The notes under the pieces: generated by a model
Databases searched by the model: none
Told to the model about the DNA's origin: nothing
Seen by the model: only the letters and a program-made list of their open reading frames with translations
Program-made: the position numbers and the translations under genes
Shown: positions 44,946 to 53,833 of the stretch, piece by piece
Layout of the letters: every line of letters begins with the position of its first letter
Numbering within the stretch: the first letter of the stretch is position 1
NCBI RefSeq assembly: GCF_029590555.1
Contig: NZ_CP081002.1
Location: 1,183,976 to 1,247,975 of the forward strand
Direction: 5' to 3'
DNA: 64,000 bases
Origin: Sphingobium sp. V4
GTDB lineage: Bacteria; Pseudomonadota; Alphaproteobacteria; Sphingomonadales; Sphingomonadaceae

Positions 44946-46690
44946 AGCGCCTGCTGCTGCTCGGATCGACCGCCCTGCTCTTGGGCGCGGATCTGCCCCC
45001 GCCCGCCAGGCCGAGCCTGCCCGCCGCCCGCCTGCCCGGATTCGCCGCGCAACTCGCGCAGCAGCCCGCGATCACCGACGGCGCCGGCTGGCGCATCGTC
45101 CAGCAGGACGACGCCTGGCGCAGCCTCGCCACCGCGCGGGCTGCGGACCGGCAGCAGGTGCGCTGGGATTATGCGCGCAGCCTGATCGGGCAGGAGCGGG
45201 GGGCCGAGGCGCTGGGCGTGCTGGACGTGATGCGCCAGGATGACCCCGACCTGGCCATGGTCGATGCCTGGCGGCTGGCGCGCGGCGCGGCACTGATCCA
45301 GCTCGGCCGGTTCGAGGACGCGTCGACGATGTTGTCGGGCGCGACGCTGGCCGACAATGCCGAAGCCTGCCTTTGGCGGATGCGGGCGCTGGCGCTGGAC
45401 GGCCTTGCCGAGCAGGCATTGGGGCAGATGCGCTGCGCGGCCCCGGCCCTTGCCGGTCCGCGGCGCAAGCTGTTCGCGCTGGCCGCGGCGCGCGCGGCGG
45501 TGGAGGCGGGCCGGCCCGCCGACGCGCTGCGCTGGCTGAAGGGCGTGCCGGACCGCGATCCGGCCGCCAATCTCTATCGCGGCCGGGCCGAGCTGGCGCT
45601 GGGCCGACCGGACCAGGCGCGGTTGCGCTTCGCCCGCGTCGAGCAGTCGGGCGGGATGGCGCTGCGCATGGACGCGCGCCTCAGCGAGATCGAGGCGGAG
45701 GTCGCGAACGGCGCGCTGGACCATACCGGCGCGCTCAAGCGGCTGGCGGCGCTGCGCTATGCCTGGCGCGGCGACGCGATCGAGGAACGCGCGCTGCGCC
45801 TGAGCTACCGGCTGAGCGCGGATCGCGGCGACCTGCGCGGCGCGCTGTCGGCGGGGGCGACGCTGTTCCGCTTCTTCGACGGTGCGAAACAGGGCGCGGA
45901 TTTTCTGCCCGGCCTCCAGGCGAAGCTGGCCGATGCGCTCGACCCGGCGCGCAAATTGCCGCTGGAGCAGGCGGCGGGGCTGTATTGGGATTATCGCGAC
46001 CTGTCCCCCAGCGGTGCGGAAGGCGACCTGCTGGTCAGCCGCCTGGCCGAACGCTTGCAGGCGGCGGGCATTTATGGCCGGGCGGCGGACCTGCTGGACT
46101 ATCAGCTGTTCCACCGTGCTGGCGACCTGGCGCGCGGTCCCCTGTCGGCGCGGGTCGCCGGGCTGCATATCCTGGCCGGGCGGCCCGACCGGGCGCTCGA
46201 CCTGCTCAAGCGGTCCGCTGATCCGAGCTTCCCCGATGCCATGGTCCATGCCCGCAAGCGGGTGGAGGCGGTGGCGCTGGCCCGGATCGGCCGCGTGCCC
46301 GAGGCACTGGCGGTGTTGCAGGATGTGCCCGGCGCATCGGCGCTGAGGGCCGAAATATTGTGGCAGCAGCGCGACTGGCGCGGGCTGGCGGACGAAACGG
46401 CGGACGCGCTGCCCGGCGCCGGATCGTTTGGCGATATCGACCAGACCCTGGTGCTGCGCCACGCCATCGCGCTTGCCATGCTGGGGCGGGAGGATGCGCT
46501 TACGACGCTGCGCAGCCGCTACCGTGCCAGCTTCGTCGGCTTGAGGACCGCAGCCGTATTCGATCTGCTGACCGGCGCGCCCGGATCGGCCGACGGCGAC
46601 ACGCTGGCCCGCGCCATGGCCGCCATGCCGGGCGCGAGCCCCGCCGGCGACATGGCCACGCTGCTCGACCACGCGCCGGGCAAGGGGTAA
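44942..46690 (+). CDS. Exported TPR-like repeat protein of the flagellar block
   Basis: A 582-aa protein starting with GTG. A signal peptide or lipoprotein-like start (KRLLLLGSTALLLGADLPPP) precedes a long alpha-helical array rich in alanine, leucine and arginine with TPR/SEL1-like periodicity (for example GAALIQLGRFEDASTMLSGA, LYRGRAELALGRPDQARLRF, LHILAGRPDRALDLLKRSAD, ALARIGRVPEALAVLQDVPG). Probably a periplasmic scaffold. Its position in the flagellar cluster suggests a motor- or export-related role, but that is context only. The family is not named to my knowledge. Confidence 0.65.
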   Translation: MKRLLLLGSTALLLGADLPPPARPSLPAARLPGFAAQLAQQPAITDGAGWRIVQQDDAWRSLATARAADRQQVRWDYARSLIGQERGAEALGVLDVMRQDDPDLAMVDAWRLARGAALIQLGRFEDASTMLSGATLADNAEACLWRMRALALDGLAEQALGQMRCAAPALAGPRRKLFALAAARAAVEAGRPADALRWLKGVPDRDPAANLYRGRAELALGRPDQARLRFARVEQSGGMALRMDARLSEIEAEVANGALDHTGALKRLAALRYAWRGDAIEERALRLSYRLSADRGDLRGALSAGATLFRFFDGAKQGADFLPGLQAKLADALDPARKLPLEQAAGLYWDYRDLSPSGAEGDLLVSRLAERLQAAGIYGRAADLLDYQLFHRAGDLARGPLSARVAGLHILAGRPDRALDLLKRSADPSFPDAMVHARKRVEAVALARIGRVPEALAVLQDVPGASALRAEILWQQRDWRGLADETADALPGAGSFGDIDQTLVLRHAIALAMLGREDALTTLRSRYRASFVGLRTAAVFDLLTGAPGSADGDTLARAMAAMPGASPAGDMATLLDHAPGKG

Positions 46691-46696
46691 GCCGAC

Positions 46697-46880
46697 CGGC
46701 GACGCGTCACCGCCGAAGTTCACACTGTCGTCGCGCATTTTTTGGCCGAAGCGGCCGTAAAGCGCTCGCGACGCGCCTGCCAGGCGCCCCCGACGCGTCA
46801 ACAACGCACCTGTCGGGTCACGGCGGCGCGTCACCCACGCGCCCCCGACGCGCCGATCACGCGCCGGCGACGCACCTTGC
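46697..46880. repeat. Cluster of CGACGCG motifs after the TPR gene
   Basis: Within about 180 bp the core CGACGCG recurs (near 46700, 46769, 46789 and 46848, with a variant CGACGCA near 46870), mostly preceded by CC/GG and followed by TC or CC, interspersed with CACGCG and GCGTCA variants. No open frame of note. Irregular spacing argues against a simple tandem array. Confidence 0.4.
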
Positions 46881-46940
46881 AGGCGAGGGGGGTGGGCAGG
46901 GAGCGGCTGGTTCATCGAACAGGATAAACCAGAGAAAATC

Positions 46941-47141
46941 CTACATTGGAAGCGCGTTGACGATGATGTCGCCGCCGTCCGCGACGCGGGCACGGGCCTC
47001 GACAGCCGACAGATTGGTTGCCTCCTTGGCAATGGCGAGCGAGATCATCGTTGCGCCCTCATAGGAAATGCTCAGGCGGCGGCCAGGCGAGCTGGAGGAG
47101 GCGGGTAGGCAGTGCGTCGTTCTTGCGCCGCCCGCGGGCAT
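46941..47141 (-). pseudogene. TonB-receptor relic: end of an STN domain and start of the plug
   Basis: The minus-strand frame reads RRLSISYEGATMISLAIAKE, then ARARVADGGDIIVNALPM and stops. This matches the first receptor of the phosphate island (GMNISYEGATMISLAAAK ... ARIADGGDIVVTAQKR) residue for residue over most of its length. The rest of the STN domain and the whole barrel are absent. It is a remnant of a paralogous transducer gene. Confidence 0.65.
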
Positions 47142-47308
47142 ATTGGCAACTGCCTACGATCTCGTCGTCGATGCGGGACGCCCTGATTTCTACTATCCGC
47201 GATTTCGCGGGGGTGGGGCGGGCATGGTCGCCACGGGTCGAATGCAGGAGTATGTCCGCGATCGTGCCGGGGGAGATGACTTGGCGGCGCTACAGCTATG
47301 CCATTCGC

Positions 47309-47971
47309 CTATTTCAAAGCCAGATTGATTGCGATCGAGCGTCGAATACCGGCGCTTTTGAATGGATAGACGCAATGCAGCATCCAGGATGGCCAGAGGT
47401 AGAAGTCACCAATTGCCGGTTTGATCGTGAACAGATTTTTCACGCCGACCGCACTGCGGCTGTCGATGAACTGGAGGCATCCCGCCGTATTTTGCCGCGC
47501 CTTCCCCAAGGCGAACTCTGCCTCAAAATCGGGTGGCAGAGCAAGAAAGCCGACGCTGCTGAAATGGCAGCCCTGGTGGAAATGGACCGGGTTGTAATCG
47601 CCGGCCAACATGTCATTGATCCACCCTTCCTTGATCTCGATGCGCAGCGTCGTGTCACGCAGTTCATCGGTCGAATCATAATCGGTGAAATGCAGCAACG
47701 CATTCTCGCAACGATAGGCGTAGACCCGGGCGATATCGAAAAGAAAGTCAGAAAAGGCTGGTGTCGCGCGTATCAGGTCCGTGACGTTGATTTCTTGGCT
47801 GACCACACCTGCAAGATGTCGCGACCAGTCCCGAGCCTCGACCTGCTCCCTTGAAGACGTGATCGCGTCGGCGTGCGTATTCAGGGCGGCGATGAGGTCG
47901 GGTGGTATTGTCGCTTTCATGAGGGTGGGGCTGAAGGGAGCGACGAGTTGCAGGTCATGGTCAGCGGACAT
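47309..47971 (-). CDS. Putative 2OG-Fe(II) oxygenase (PF13759-like)
   Basis: A 220-aa protein. The segment YNPVHFHQGCHFSSVGFLAL gives the first iron ligands and GDFYLWPSWMLHCVYPF with RRSIAINLALK gives the distal histidine and the 2-oxoglutarate arginine, the pattern of the 2OG-FeII_Oxy_5 family. Genes of this type frequently sit next to TonB receptors in sphingomonad and Caulobacter glycan loci; their substrate is not established to my knowledge. Here it follows the receptor gene on the same strand after a terminator-like hairpin. It looks complete. Confidence 0.7.
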   Translation of the reverse strand: MSADHDLQLVAPFSPTLMKATIPPDLIAALNTHADAITSSREQVEARDWSRHLAGVVSQEINVTDLIRATPAFSDFLFDIARVYAYRCENALLHFTDYDSTDELRDTTLRIEIKEGWINDMLAGDYNPVHFHQGCHFSSVGFLALPPDFEAEFALGKARQNTAGCLQFIDSRSAVGVKNLFTIKPAIGDFYLWPSWMLHCVYPFKSAGIRRSIAINLALK

Positions 47972-48109
47972 AAAGCCTCAACACTAAATAGTTCCGGCCA
48001 AGCTGTAGCGATATCCAATCAGGCGAAATTGTTTCCTGCTACATGGATCGGGGCTAATGAAACTGAAAGCGGTGGAGGATGCAATCATATCCCAAACCGC
48101 TCAGGACAG

Positions 48110-48140
48110 AAAAGGGGAAGCGTCTGCCTCTTCCCCTTTT
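48110..48140. terminator. Hairpin after the glycan-locus TonB receptor
   Basis: AAAAGGGGAAG (48110-48120) pairs with CTTCCCCTTTT (48130-48140), loop 9 nt. It lies 25 nt past the receptor stop and would end with U4 on the minus strand; it may partly terminate before the oxygenase gene. Confidence 0.65.
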
Positions 48141-48164
48141 CCGTTTTTGTGTATCGATCCGCCG

Positions 48165-51065
48165 TCAAAAATCCTGGCGGATTGTCAGCCACATGGATCG
48201 AGGTGCGTTGCGACGCAGGAGGAACAGAGAATCCGGTAGTTGCTGAGCCACGTCATAGGCCTGGATACCCGAGGGAAGATTCGTGCCGAGTACCGGATCA
48301 TAGGCAGAGATATATTGTTTGTTCATCACGTTGCGCACGTCGAAGATGATCCGCGTTCCACGCCGAGGCTGATAATCGATCGACGCATCCAGATTATCCT
48401 GCTTGGGCAGAGTGCGCTGGTCGAGCGCGTTGGTGCTGAGCCGGCGGGCCGACATCCACCGATGGCGCAGGTTGAGGCGGACATCGCCCAGCCGATAGGA
48501 CAGGACGTTGCTGATGGTCCATTTGGGCGAACGCGCCAGGCCGCCGGAATCGATCCGCAGCACGTCGTCCGCCGCGCCGAGGCCGTTGGCCCCCGTGTTG
48601 AGCCAGTTATAGGCCGCCTTGGTCCGTCCGTTGAGGAACGTCACGGACGGCGACCACTCCAGCGCCCTGGTGGCGCGAACGCGTGCCCATGCTTCGATAC
48701 CGCGCGTGAAATATTTGTTGAAGTTTTCAGGCAGCAGATAGGTCGTTACATTGTCTGTATCGATAGCGGTGGGGTAGTCGTTGACCGCGAAATTCTGCTT
48801 GAAGTAAGTGATCGCCCCGTTCACGCGCGGCATGTTGAACGTGTAGGCCATTTCATAGCCCTTCACATAAGCGGTCGGTCCGAGCGGCCGTACCAGCGTC
48901 GCCGTGGTCGTGTAGCGCTGGACGATACCCATCGCCGGCTGCTTGCCGTCTGTATAGCGTATGTAGAATTTGTGGTTTGGATTGAAGTTGTATCCAAGAG
49001 CGACACTGTAATTGAACACGCCGAGCGATCGTTTCGCCGAGATGACCTTGCTGGGCGTCACGACGGAATAGAGATTGTCGTAAACCGTCAGCGGGTTGCC
49101 ATCCAGGCCGCCATTGGTCAGCGATGTCGCCGCGGCGTTGCGCGTGTCGTAGGTGATGGAGTTGGTCTTGGCGTCGAAATGATCATATTTGACGCTGGCG
49201 TTGAAATCCCAATGCGAATTGGGCGACCAACGCAACTCGGCCCGTGGTGCGATTTCGGTGATCTTCGCTTCCTGCGTTACGGTTGCGAACATGCCGGTGC
49301 CATAATAGCCCCATCCGCCCGGATCGGTCAGTTGATAGGTCGTGCCGCTCTGCGTCACATAGGTGACGTTCAGATTTTCAACCTGCCCGTCAGCCCATGC
49401 AGACAGACCCTGTCCATTGGCCCAGCTGTTGTTCAGCTGTTTCGAATGCGCAAAATAGACGCCAGCGTTGATCGCCAGTTCGCGCGTTTCATGCCCGACC
49501 GAGAAATTCAGCATGATGTCCTTTGAGGCGCGATATGTATCCTCCACCCGCGTACGCAAAACCAGATCCTGCGATGCAGCACCCACGGGCAAGGTGGCGG
49601 TCGTGTAGGTGCCGTTGGCGTTTGGGGCCGCTCCGGTCACGACGCCGCCGCGTACGTCTATGTCGCGATTGGGCAGGCTATTATAGGTGACGCACAGGCT
49701 ATTGGACTGGAATGTCGTGGCGGTGACGCGCGGACATGCCGCGCCGGTGCGATAATTGGTTCCCAACTGTGATCCATTGACGTTGTTGGCCACCCTGGCG
49801 ACGAGCGACCCGTTACCATCGCGGAATTCATAATATCCTGGCGTGCGATCCAGATTGTTGATGTTCAATCCGTAGCGTTCGCGCTCCGCCGCCGATGACG
49901 TCAGCGATACCGGCGTATCCGTCTTGAACCCCTGGCCGCGATAGGTCGATTTCTGAACCCGGACGGCGCTGGCAAAAGTCCAGCCATTGTCTGTGCTATG
50001 GTTCCAATTGAACGTCGCGGCATCCTGCTTGTATCGGAAGCCGTCGGTTGGATCGAGCGAATGGGAACCGGGCTTGAAATAGTTCGGAACCGTTTGCTTG
50101 CCGCCCTTCAGATACAGGTTCGCGTCTCGCCCGAAGCCGGGGATTTCTTCGGTGTTGAGATAGCCGTAGGTCGGTTGTTGAAATGCGGTCAACTCGGCGT
50201 TGACATCATCCAGATGCTTGAAGCCCAGCAGAAACATGCCGCTACCATTGTCCGATACATATTCCTTGGTCGCGCGCAACCGGACCTGCCCGCCCTTGTT
50301 CAGATTATAGCCGGGGTTCACCTGACCGTTCGACGTGCGGTAGAAGCCACTGATGCCCAGGCCGAAATCGCCCTTCTTGTTGGTCCACCCAAATTGGCCG
50401 TCTATCTGCTTCCAGGACAGATGCAGGTCATCGCCTTCCAGGCCGAGCCGGGCCTGAATGCTGCCTCCAGGCTTTACGGGTCCGGTGATGTAGTTGAATG
50501 TCGCGCCAACGGATGTCGAAACTGCGGTTGCGGAAGAGCCGCCGCGAATGGATTCTACACGACTGGTGGAAATATCCGCACGATAGAAATAGCCGTCCTG
50601 GAAACCGCCGAATTTGAACGGAATGACGGGCAAGCCGTCCTCCAGGATCGTCGTCCAGAAATATCCGGATGTGTTCGACCCCGTTCCGATTGTCATGCCG
50701 CGCGTGAACACTTCGTTGCGGGCGACGCCATCATTGGATTCCACGACGACACCGGGCATGTCGCGCAGCATGTCGTCAGCGCTGATGGGCGTGAACTTCG
50801 ACATGTCGTCTTCGTTCAGTACGGAGTAGGCCGCGTTGGCTTTTCGTGCTGATGTCGCCCGACCCACGCCGGTTACGATGATTTCTTCGTTGCTGCTGGA
50901 ACGCGCGGCCGGGCGCTGTGTCGCGGCCGGTTGACGCCGCTCCGTGGGCGAGCTTTGCGCTTGTGCCACGCCAATCGCGCCAAGCGATGCGGTCGCCAGC
51001 AATGTGGTGGCTATGCGCGCGGCTCCCCAAGTCGACCGACTGGCAACCGGACATCTCGTAATCAT
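48165..51065 (-). CDS. TonB-dependent receptor of the polysaccharide locus
   Basis: A 966-aa outer-membrane receptor: signal peptide (IATTLLATASLGAIGVAQAQ), TonB-box/plug start EEIIVTGVGRATSARKANAA, plug with DMLRDMPGVVVESNDGVARN and ESIRGGSSATAVSTSVGATF, barrel ending MWLTIRQDF. It lacks an STN domain, unlike the two receptors at 13.7 and 18 kb, so it imports but does not signal through FecR. The promoter region shared with the divergent 793-aa gene has two TATCGATA-centred palindromes. It likely carries oligosaccharides released outside the cell into the periplasm. Confidence 0.92.
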   Translation of the reverse strand: MITRCPVASRSTWGAARIATTLLATASLGAIGVAQAQSSPTERRQPAATQRPAARSSSNEEIIVTGVGRATSARKANAAYSVLNEDDMSKFTPISADDMLRDMPGVVVESNDGVARNEVFTRGMTIGTGSNTSGYFWTTILEDGLPVIPFKFGGFQDGYFYRADISTSRVESIRGGSSATAVSTSVGATFNYITGPVKPGGSIQARLGLEGDDLHLSWKQIDGQFGWTNKKGDFGLGISGFYRTSNGQVNPGYNLNKGGQVRLRATKEYVSDNGSGMFLLGFKHLDDVNAELTAFQQPTYGYLNTEEIPGFGRDANLYLKGGKQTVPNYFKPGSHSLDPTDGFRYKQDAATFNWNHSTDNGWTFASAVRVQKSTYRGQGFKTDTPVSLTSSAAERERYGLNINNLDRTPGYYEFRDGNGSLVARVANNVNGSQLGTNYRTGAACPRVTATTFQSNSLCVTYNSLPNRDIDVRGGVVTGAAPNANGTYTTATLPVGAASQDLVLRTRVEDTYRASKDIMLNFSVGHETRELAINAGVYFAHSKQLNNSWANGQGLSAWADGQVENLNVTYVTQSGTTYQLTDPGGWGYYGTGMFATVTQEAKITEIAPRAELRWSPNSHWDFNASVKYDHFDAKTNSITYDTRNAAATSLTNGGLDGNPLTVYDNLYSVVTPSKVISAKRSLGVFNYSVALGYNFNPNHKFYIRYTDGKQPAMGIVQRYTTTATLVRPLGPTAYVKGYEMAYTFNMPRVNGAITYFKQNFAVNDYPTAIDTDNVTTYLLPENFNKYFTRGIEAWARVRATRALEWSPSVTFLNGRTKAAYNWLNTGANGLGAADDVLRIDSGGLARSPKWTISNVLSYRLGDVRLNLRHRWMSARRLSTNALDQRTLPKQDNLDASIDYQPRRGTRIIFDVRNVMNKQYISAYDPVLGTNLPSGIQAYDVAQQLPDSLFLLRRNAPRSMWLTIRQDF

Positions 51066-51141
51066 ATTCTATCCCCTCCAACCATCGCCCGACATTGCAG
51101 GCCAATCTTGCCTTGACACCAAGGCTCGAATCGTCATTGTC

Positions 51142-51155
51142 TGATATCGATATCA
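51142..51155. promoter_or_regulatory. LacI-type operator, copy 1
   Basis: TGATATCGATATCA, a perfect 14-bp palindrome with central CG as is usual for LacI/GalR-family operators, 77 nt upstream of the TonB receptor start. Related sites at 51253, 60902 and 60974. Confidence 0.65.
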
Positions 51156-51252
51156 ATGTTTGTTTTTGCCTTCAAATGCTAAGTTTTCTTCTAGTGGTCC
51201 GGTTGCCAAAAGTCGGCCATGTTCTTGATTGGCCAATCTCAGCATGTAAGCC

Positions 51253-51266
51253 GGATATCGATATCT
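51253..51266. promoter_or_regulatory. LacI-type operator, copy 2
   Basis: GGATATCGATATCT, sharing the GATATCGATATC core with copy 1, 186 nt upstream of the 793-aa gene and 111 bp from copy 1. Two sites in one divergent promoter region could allow looping. Confidence 0.6.
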
Positions 51267-51451
51267 CTCTGTCCTCGACGGTCTGGACCTTTCGGTCCGC
51301 GCCAGTGCTCAACCGAGGCGTGGGAGGCTTTGTGCGGACGGGGGTGGGCGGAAATGGGGTCAGTCGCCGGAGGCTTTGTTCGCGGAATGGCAGGTGACGC
51401 GATGCCGGTGTCCGAGGAATGCGATGTTAAAAACAGATCGGGAGAGTCGAG

Positions 51452-53833
51452 ATGCGAACATTATTGCTGTCGTCGGTCATGGTTTCGGCCGTGCTTGCAG
51501 TGCCGGGTCGAGCGCGAACGATCGATCATGTCGCCCTGGCACGGGAGGGCGCAGGCGGACAGCACGACGTCCGGATCGAAAATGGCGGCGCGTCATCTGG
51601 CGGATTGGGGCAGCGCGCCTTGCGCATCGAAGCCGCGGTGGATGGCGGGTGGAGAGGCGGCGCAATCGCGTTCCGCATCGAGGTCGATCCGGTCAAGCCG
51701 ACTTTCTTCACCAGCCGCTTCTGGGGCGGCGAGGCGGTGGATGGCAATCTGACACTCATCTGCGGCGGCAAGCAGGTCGGTGATCGGCTCCTGAGCGATT
51801 ATGACCAACTGGACTATGGCGCAAAGCATCCACCATTTCCCGGCGCATTTTTCTACCGCACCTATCGGCTGCCGGATGCTGTGACGAAGGGCAGATCGAC
51901 GATCGACTGCGCGATCGAGGCGAGCGGGCCGATCTTTTCTTACGCGAACGACTTCAAGAAATTTCAACTTGCCATGTCCACGCCGTCGCGTGGACTATAT
52001 GATCTGTTCACCCATGATGATCCGTGGCTCGATATCACCGGCCTGCCCGATGGGACGGTAACGACACCGACCAAGCGGTCTGGGGAGGGCAAGATCGCGT
52101 CAGGCACGCCCGGATCGGAGGTGCTTGGTAAAATCCGTGCCCGGATCGAGGGGACCGTCAACGGACTGCTTGACGCGCAACGTCCGCTCGGCCAGCACGA
52201 GATCGCCTTTCTCGCGCATTTCCGCATGAAGACATGGACCAAGCTGGCTAGGGATCCGCGCGTGCTGGCCACGATCGTAAAGGGCCTGGACGATTATGCC
52301 GCGGCCTATGCGAAAAACCCCGATCTGGTGAAGTTCGACAAAGCGACCTGGAACCCCGACTGGTTTGGCTTCGGCCCCCTGGGTGAAGCGCTAACGACCG
52401 ATCCCGCAGCGTTCGAGCCATTGCTCGATCAGTCAATCGCGTGGAAGGATGGCGGCACCACGACGCGTCGCGCGGCGTTGACCCAAATGCTGCTTGCCAG
52501 CCGCGAATGGCTCCGCACGCATCGGCGCTTCTACACGAACCAGTCCATGATCGTCGATTGCTGGGGCATCTATTATGCCAACCGCGGTCTGGCGATCGTG
52601 GCCCCCGACAAGGCGATGCCGGAAGACAAGGCGCGACGCTATCTGTACGAAGCGGTTGGCATCGAGGAATGGCGCGGCGACGATTTGCCGGATGGAGGGC
52701 ATAGTTATGATGCAGGCGGCCCGGACGGCACCAAGGCGCAGCCCTACAAGGTGGCAAAGGGCTACCATCTCGTCACACGAAAGGGGCTGACGCGCGAACT
52801 GGGCTATGTCGGCAATTATGGCGAAGTCGGAAATTGGGTGGCGGCGATCTATAATGCCACCCGTCCGGCGCCCGGCCAGCCAGGCGATCCGAAAATTCGT
52901 GCGCAATTGGCGAAGATCGCGGCCGCGCGCGGTTATTTCCGATACCCGACGGCCGACGATGATGGCTTCGCCGCGATGCGGAACATGGCCGACATCGGAT
53001 GGCGCGACCTGAAGGCGCCGGGCGAAATCGCCTATGTCCAGGTCGCCCATGCCGGGGCGTCCAGCCCCCTCCAGGCGGCGGTGCTGACCGCCGATCCCCG
53101 GCTGGTGGGCTATGCGCAGCAGATGGTGCAGGACAACCAGCTATGGCCGGAACTGGAGAAGGCCGTGGCTGCGCCGGGCTTCCGTCAGGCCTATGGTCTG
53201 CTCGATATCATCGACGATGTGCAGGCGATGACGGCCATGCCGGCGCGGCCCGAACGGTTGCCTATGACGGCGGGGCAACCGGACTTCGCCTTTGCCGATG
53301 CGGAGGACGGCGTGGTGGCGATCAAACGGGGCGATGAACGCTTCTACGCATCGCTATGGTGGCGGGGTAATCGCGGCGTCAGCAAGCTTGGCCGGGTCTG
53401 GTTGAGCGGCCCGCGCGGCAATCGCATCGCTACGGTGCCGGTCGCGACCGGGTTCGTGCCGAGCGGACTGTTCTGGACCCGTCCCGACAAGCTGGTGCTG
53501 CTCAAGGACGCCTCGTTCAACAAGGATTATGGCCTGTCGCTGGCGGAGGCGGGCGAGCGTCTGCCGCTGGCGCAGCCACCCGAAGGCATTGCGCTCACCC
53601 CCGGCGAGGACAGCATCTATGCGGGACGCGGCGAAAACCATATCCTGTCCTATGCGGGCTACACGATCGCGGTGAACATGAGCGACACCAAGCCCTTCCT
53701 GTTCACAGTTCCCCGGCATCAGGGTCAGGAACTGGTGTCCGGACAGACCATGGAGGCAGGAACACAAGTGGAGATGGCCCCCCGCACCACCGTGGTGTTT
53801 TTCGATCCGCAAATCGCGGCGCCGACCCCATGA
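51452..53833 (+). CDS. Exported glycan-active protein, candidate polysaccharide lyase
   Basis: A 793-aa protein with a signal peptide (LLLSSVMVSAVLAVPGRA). Parts by eye: an N-terminal beta-rich domain (about 25-170), an alpha-helical middle (about 210-590, including N363 in NQSMIVDCWGIYYANRG and H417/Y419 in DGGHSYDAGG) and a C-terminal beta domain (about 610-785, with GDERFYASLWWRGN and the end TVVFFDP). An alpha/alpha toroid plus beta-sandwich is usual for several polysaccharide lyase families. I cannot assign a family. The locus has GH88, KduI and KduD, which act on lyase products, but no other recognisable lyase, so this gene is the prime candidate. Its stop overlaps the following fused-hydrolase gene (ATGA). 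Lyase activity is inference. Confidence 0.6.
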   Translation: MRTLLLSSVMVSAVLAVPGRARTIDHVALAREGAGGQHDVRIENGGASSGGLGQRALRIEAAVDGGWRGGAIAFRIEVDPVKPTFFTSRFWGGEAVDGNLTLICGGKQVGDRLLSDYDQLDYGAKHPPFPGAFFYRTYRLPDAVTKGRSTIDCAIEASGPIFSYANDFKKFQLAMSTPSRGLYDLFTHDDPWLDITGLPDGTVTTPTKRSGEGKIASGTPGSEVLGKIRARIEGTVNGLLDAQRPLGQHEIAFLAHFRMKTWTKLARDPRVLATIVKGLDDYAAAYAKNPDLVKFDKATWNPDWFGFGPLGEALTTDPAAFEPLLDQSIAWKDGGTTTRRAALTQMLLASREWLRTHRRFYTNQSMIVDCWGIYYANRGLAIVAPDKAMPEDKARRYLYEAVGIEEWRGDDLPDGGHSYDAGGPDGTKAQPYKVAKGYHLVTRKGLTRELGYVGNYGEVGNWVAAIYNATRPAPGQPGDPKIRAQLAKIAAARGYFRYPTADDDGFAAMRNMADIGWRDLKAPGEIAYVQVAHAGASSPLQAAVLTADPRLVGYAQQMVQDNQLWPELEKAVAAPGFRQAYGLLDIIDDVQAMTAMPARPERLPMTAGQPDFAFADAEDGVVAIKRGDERFYASLWWRGNRGVSKLGRVWLSGPRGNRIATVPVATGFVPSGLFWTRPDKLVLLKDASFNKDYGLSLAEAGERLPLAQPPEGIALTPGEDSIYAGRGENHILSYAGYTIAVNMSDTKPFLFTVPRHQGQELVSGQTMEAGTQVEMAPRTTVVFFDPQIAAPTP

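Noticed and set aside
46744..46756. GGCCGAAGCGGCC as a terminator after the TPR gene
   Set aside because: The T-run precedes the stem on the plus strand and becomes an A-run after it on the minus strand, so it cannot act as an intrinsic terminator in either direction.
47068..47328. An 86-codon plus-strand frame between the receptor relic and the oxygenase gene
   Set aside because: No recognisable similarity, no ribosome site, and it overlaps the opposite-strand relic; treated as chance.
48240..49526. A 428-codon open frame on the plus strand
   Set aside because: Antisense shadow of the TonB receptor at 48165-51065; no start signal or recognisable motif. The same holds for 33420-34610 against the siderophore receptor and 44708-47032 against the TPR gene.
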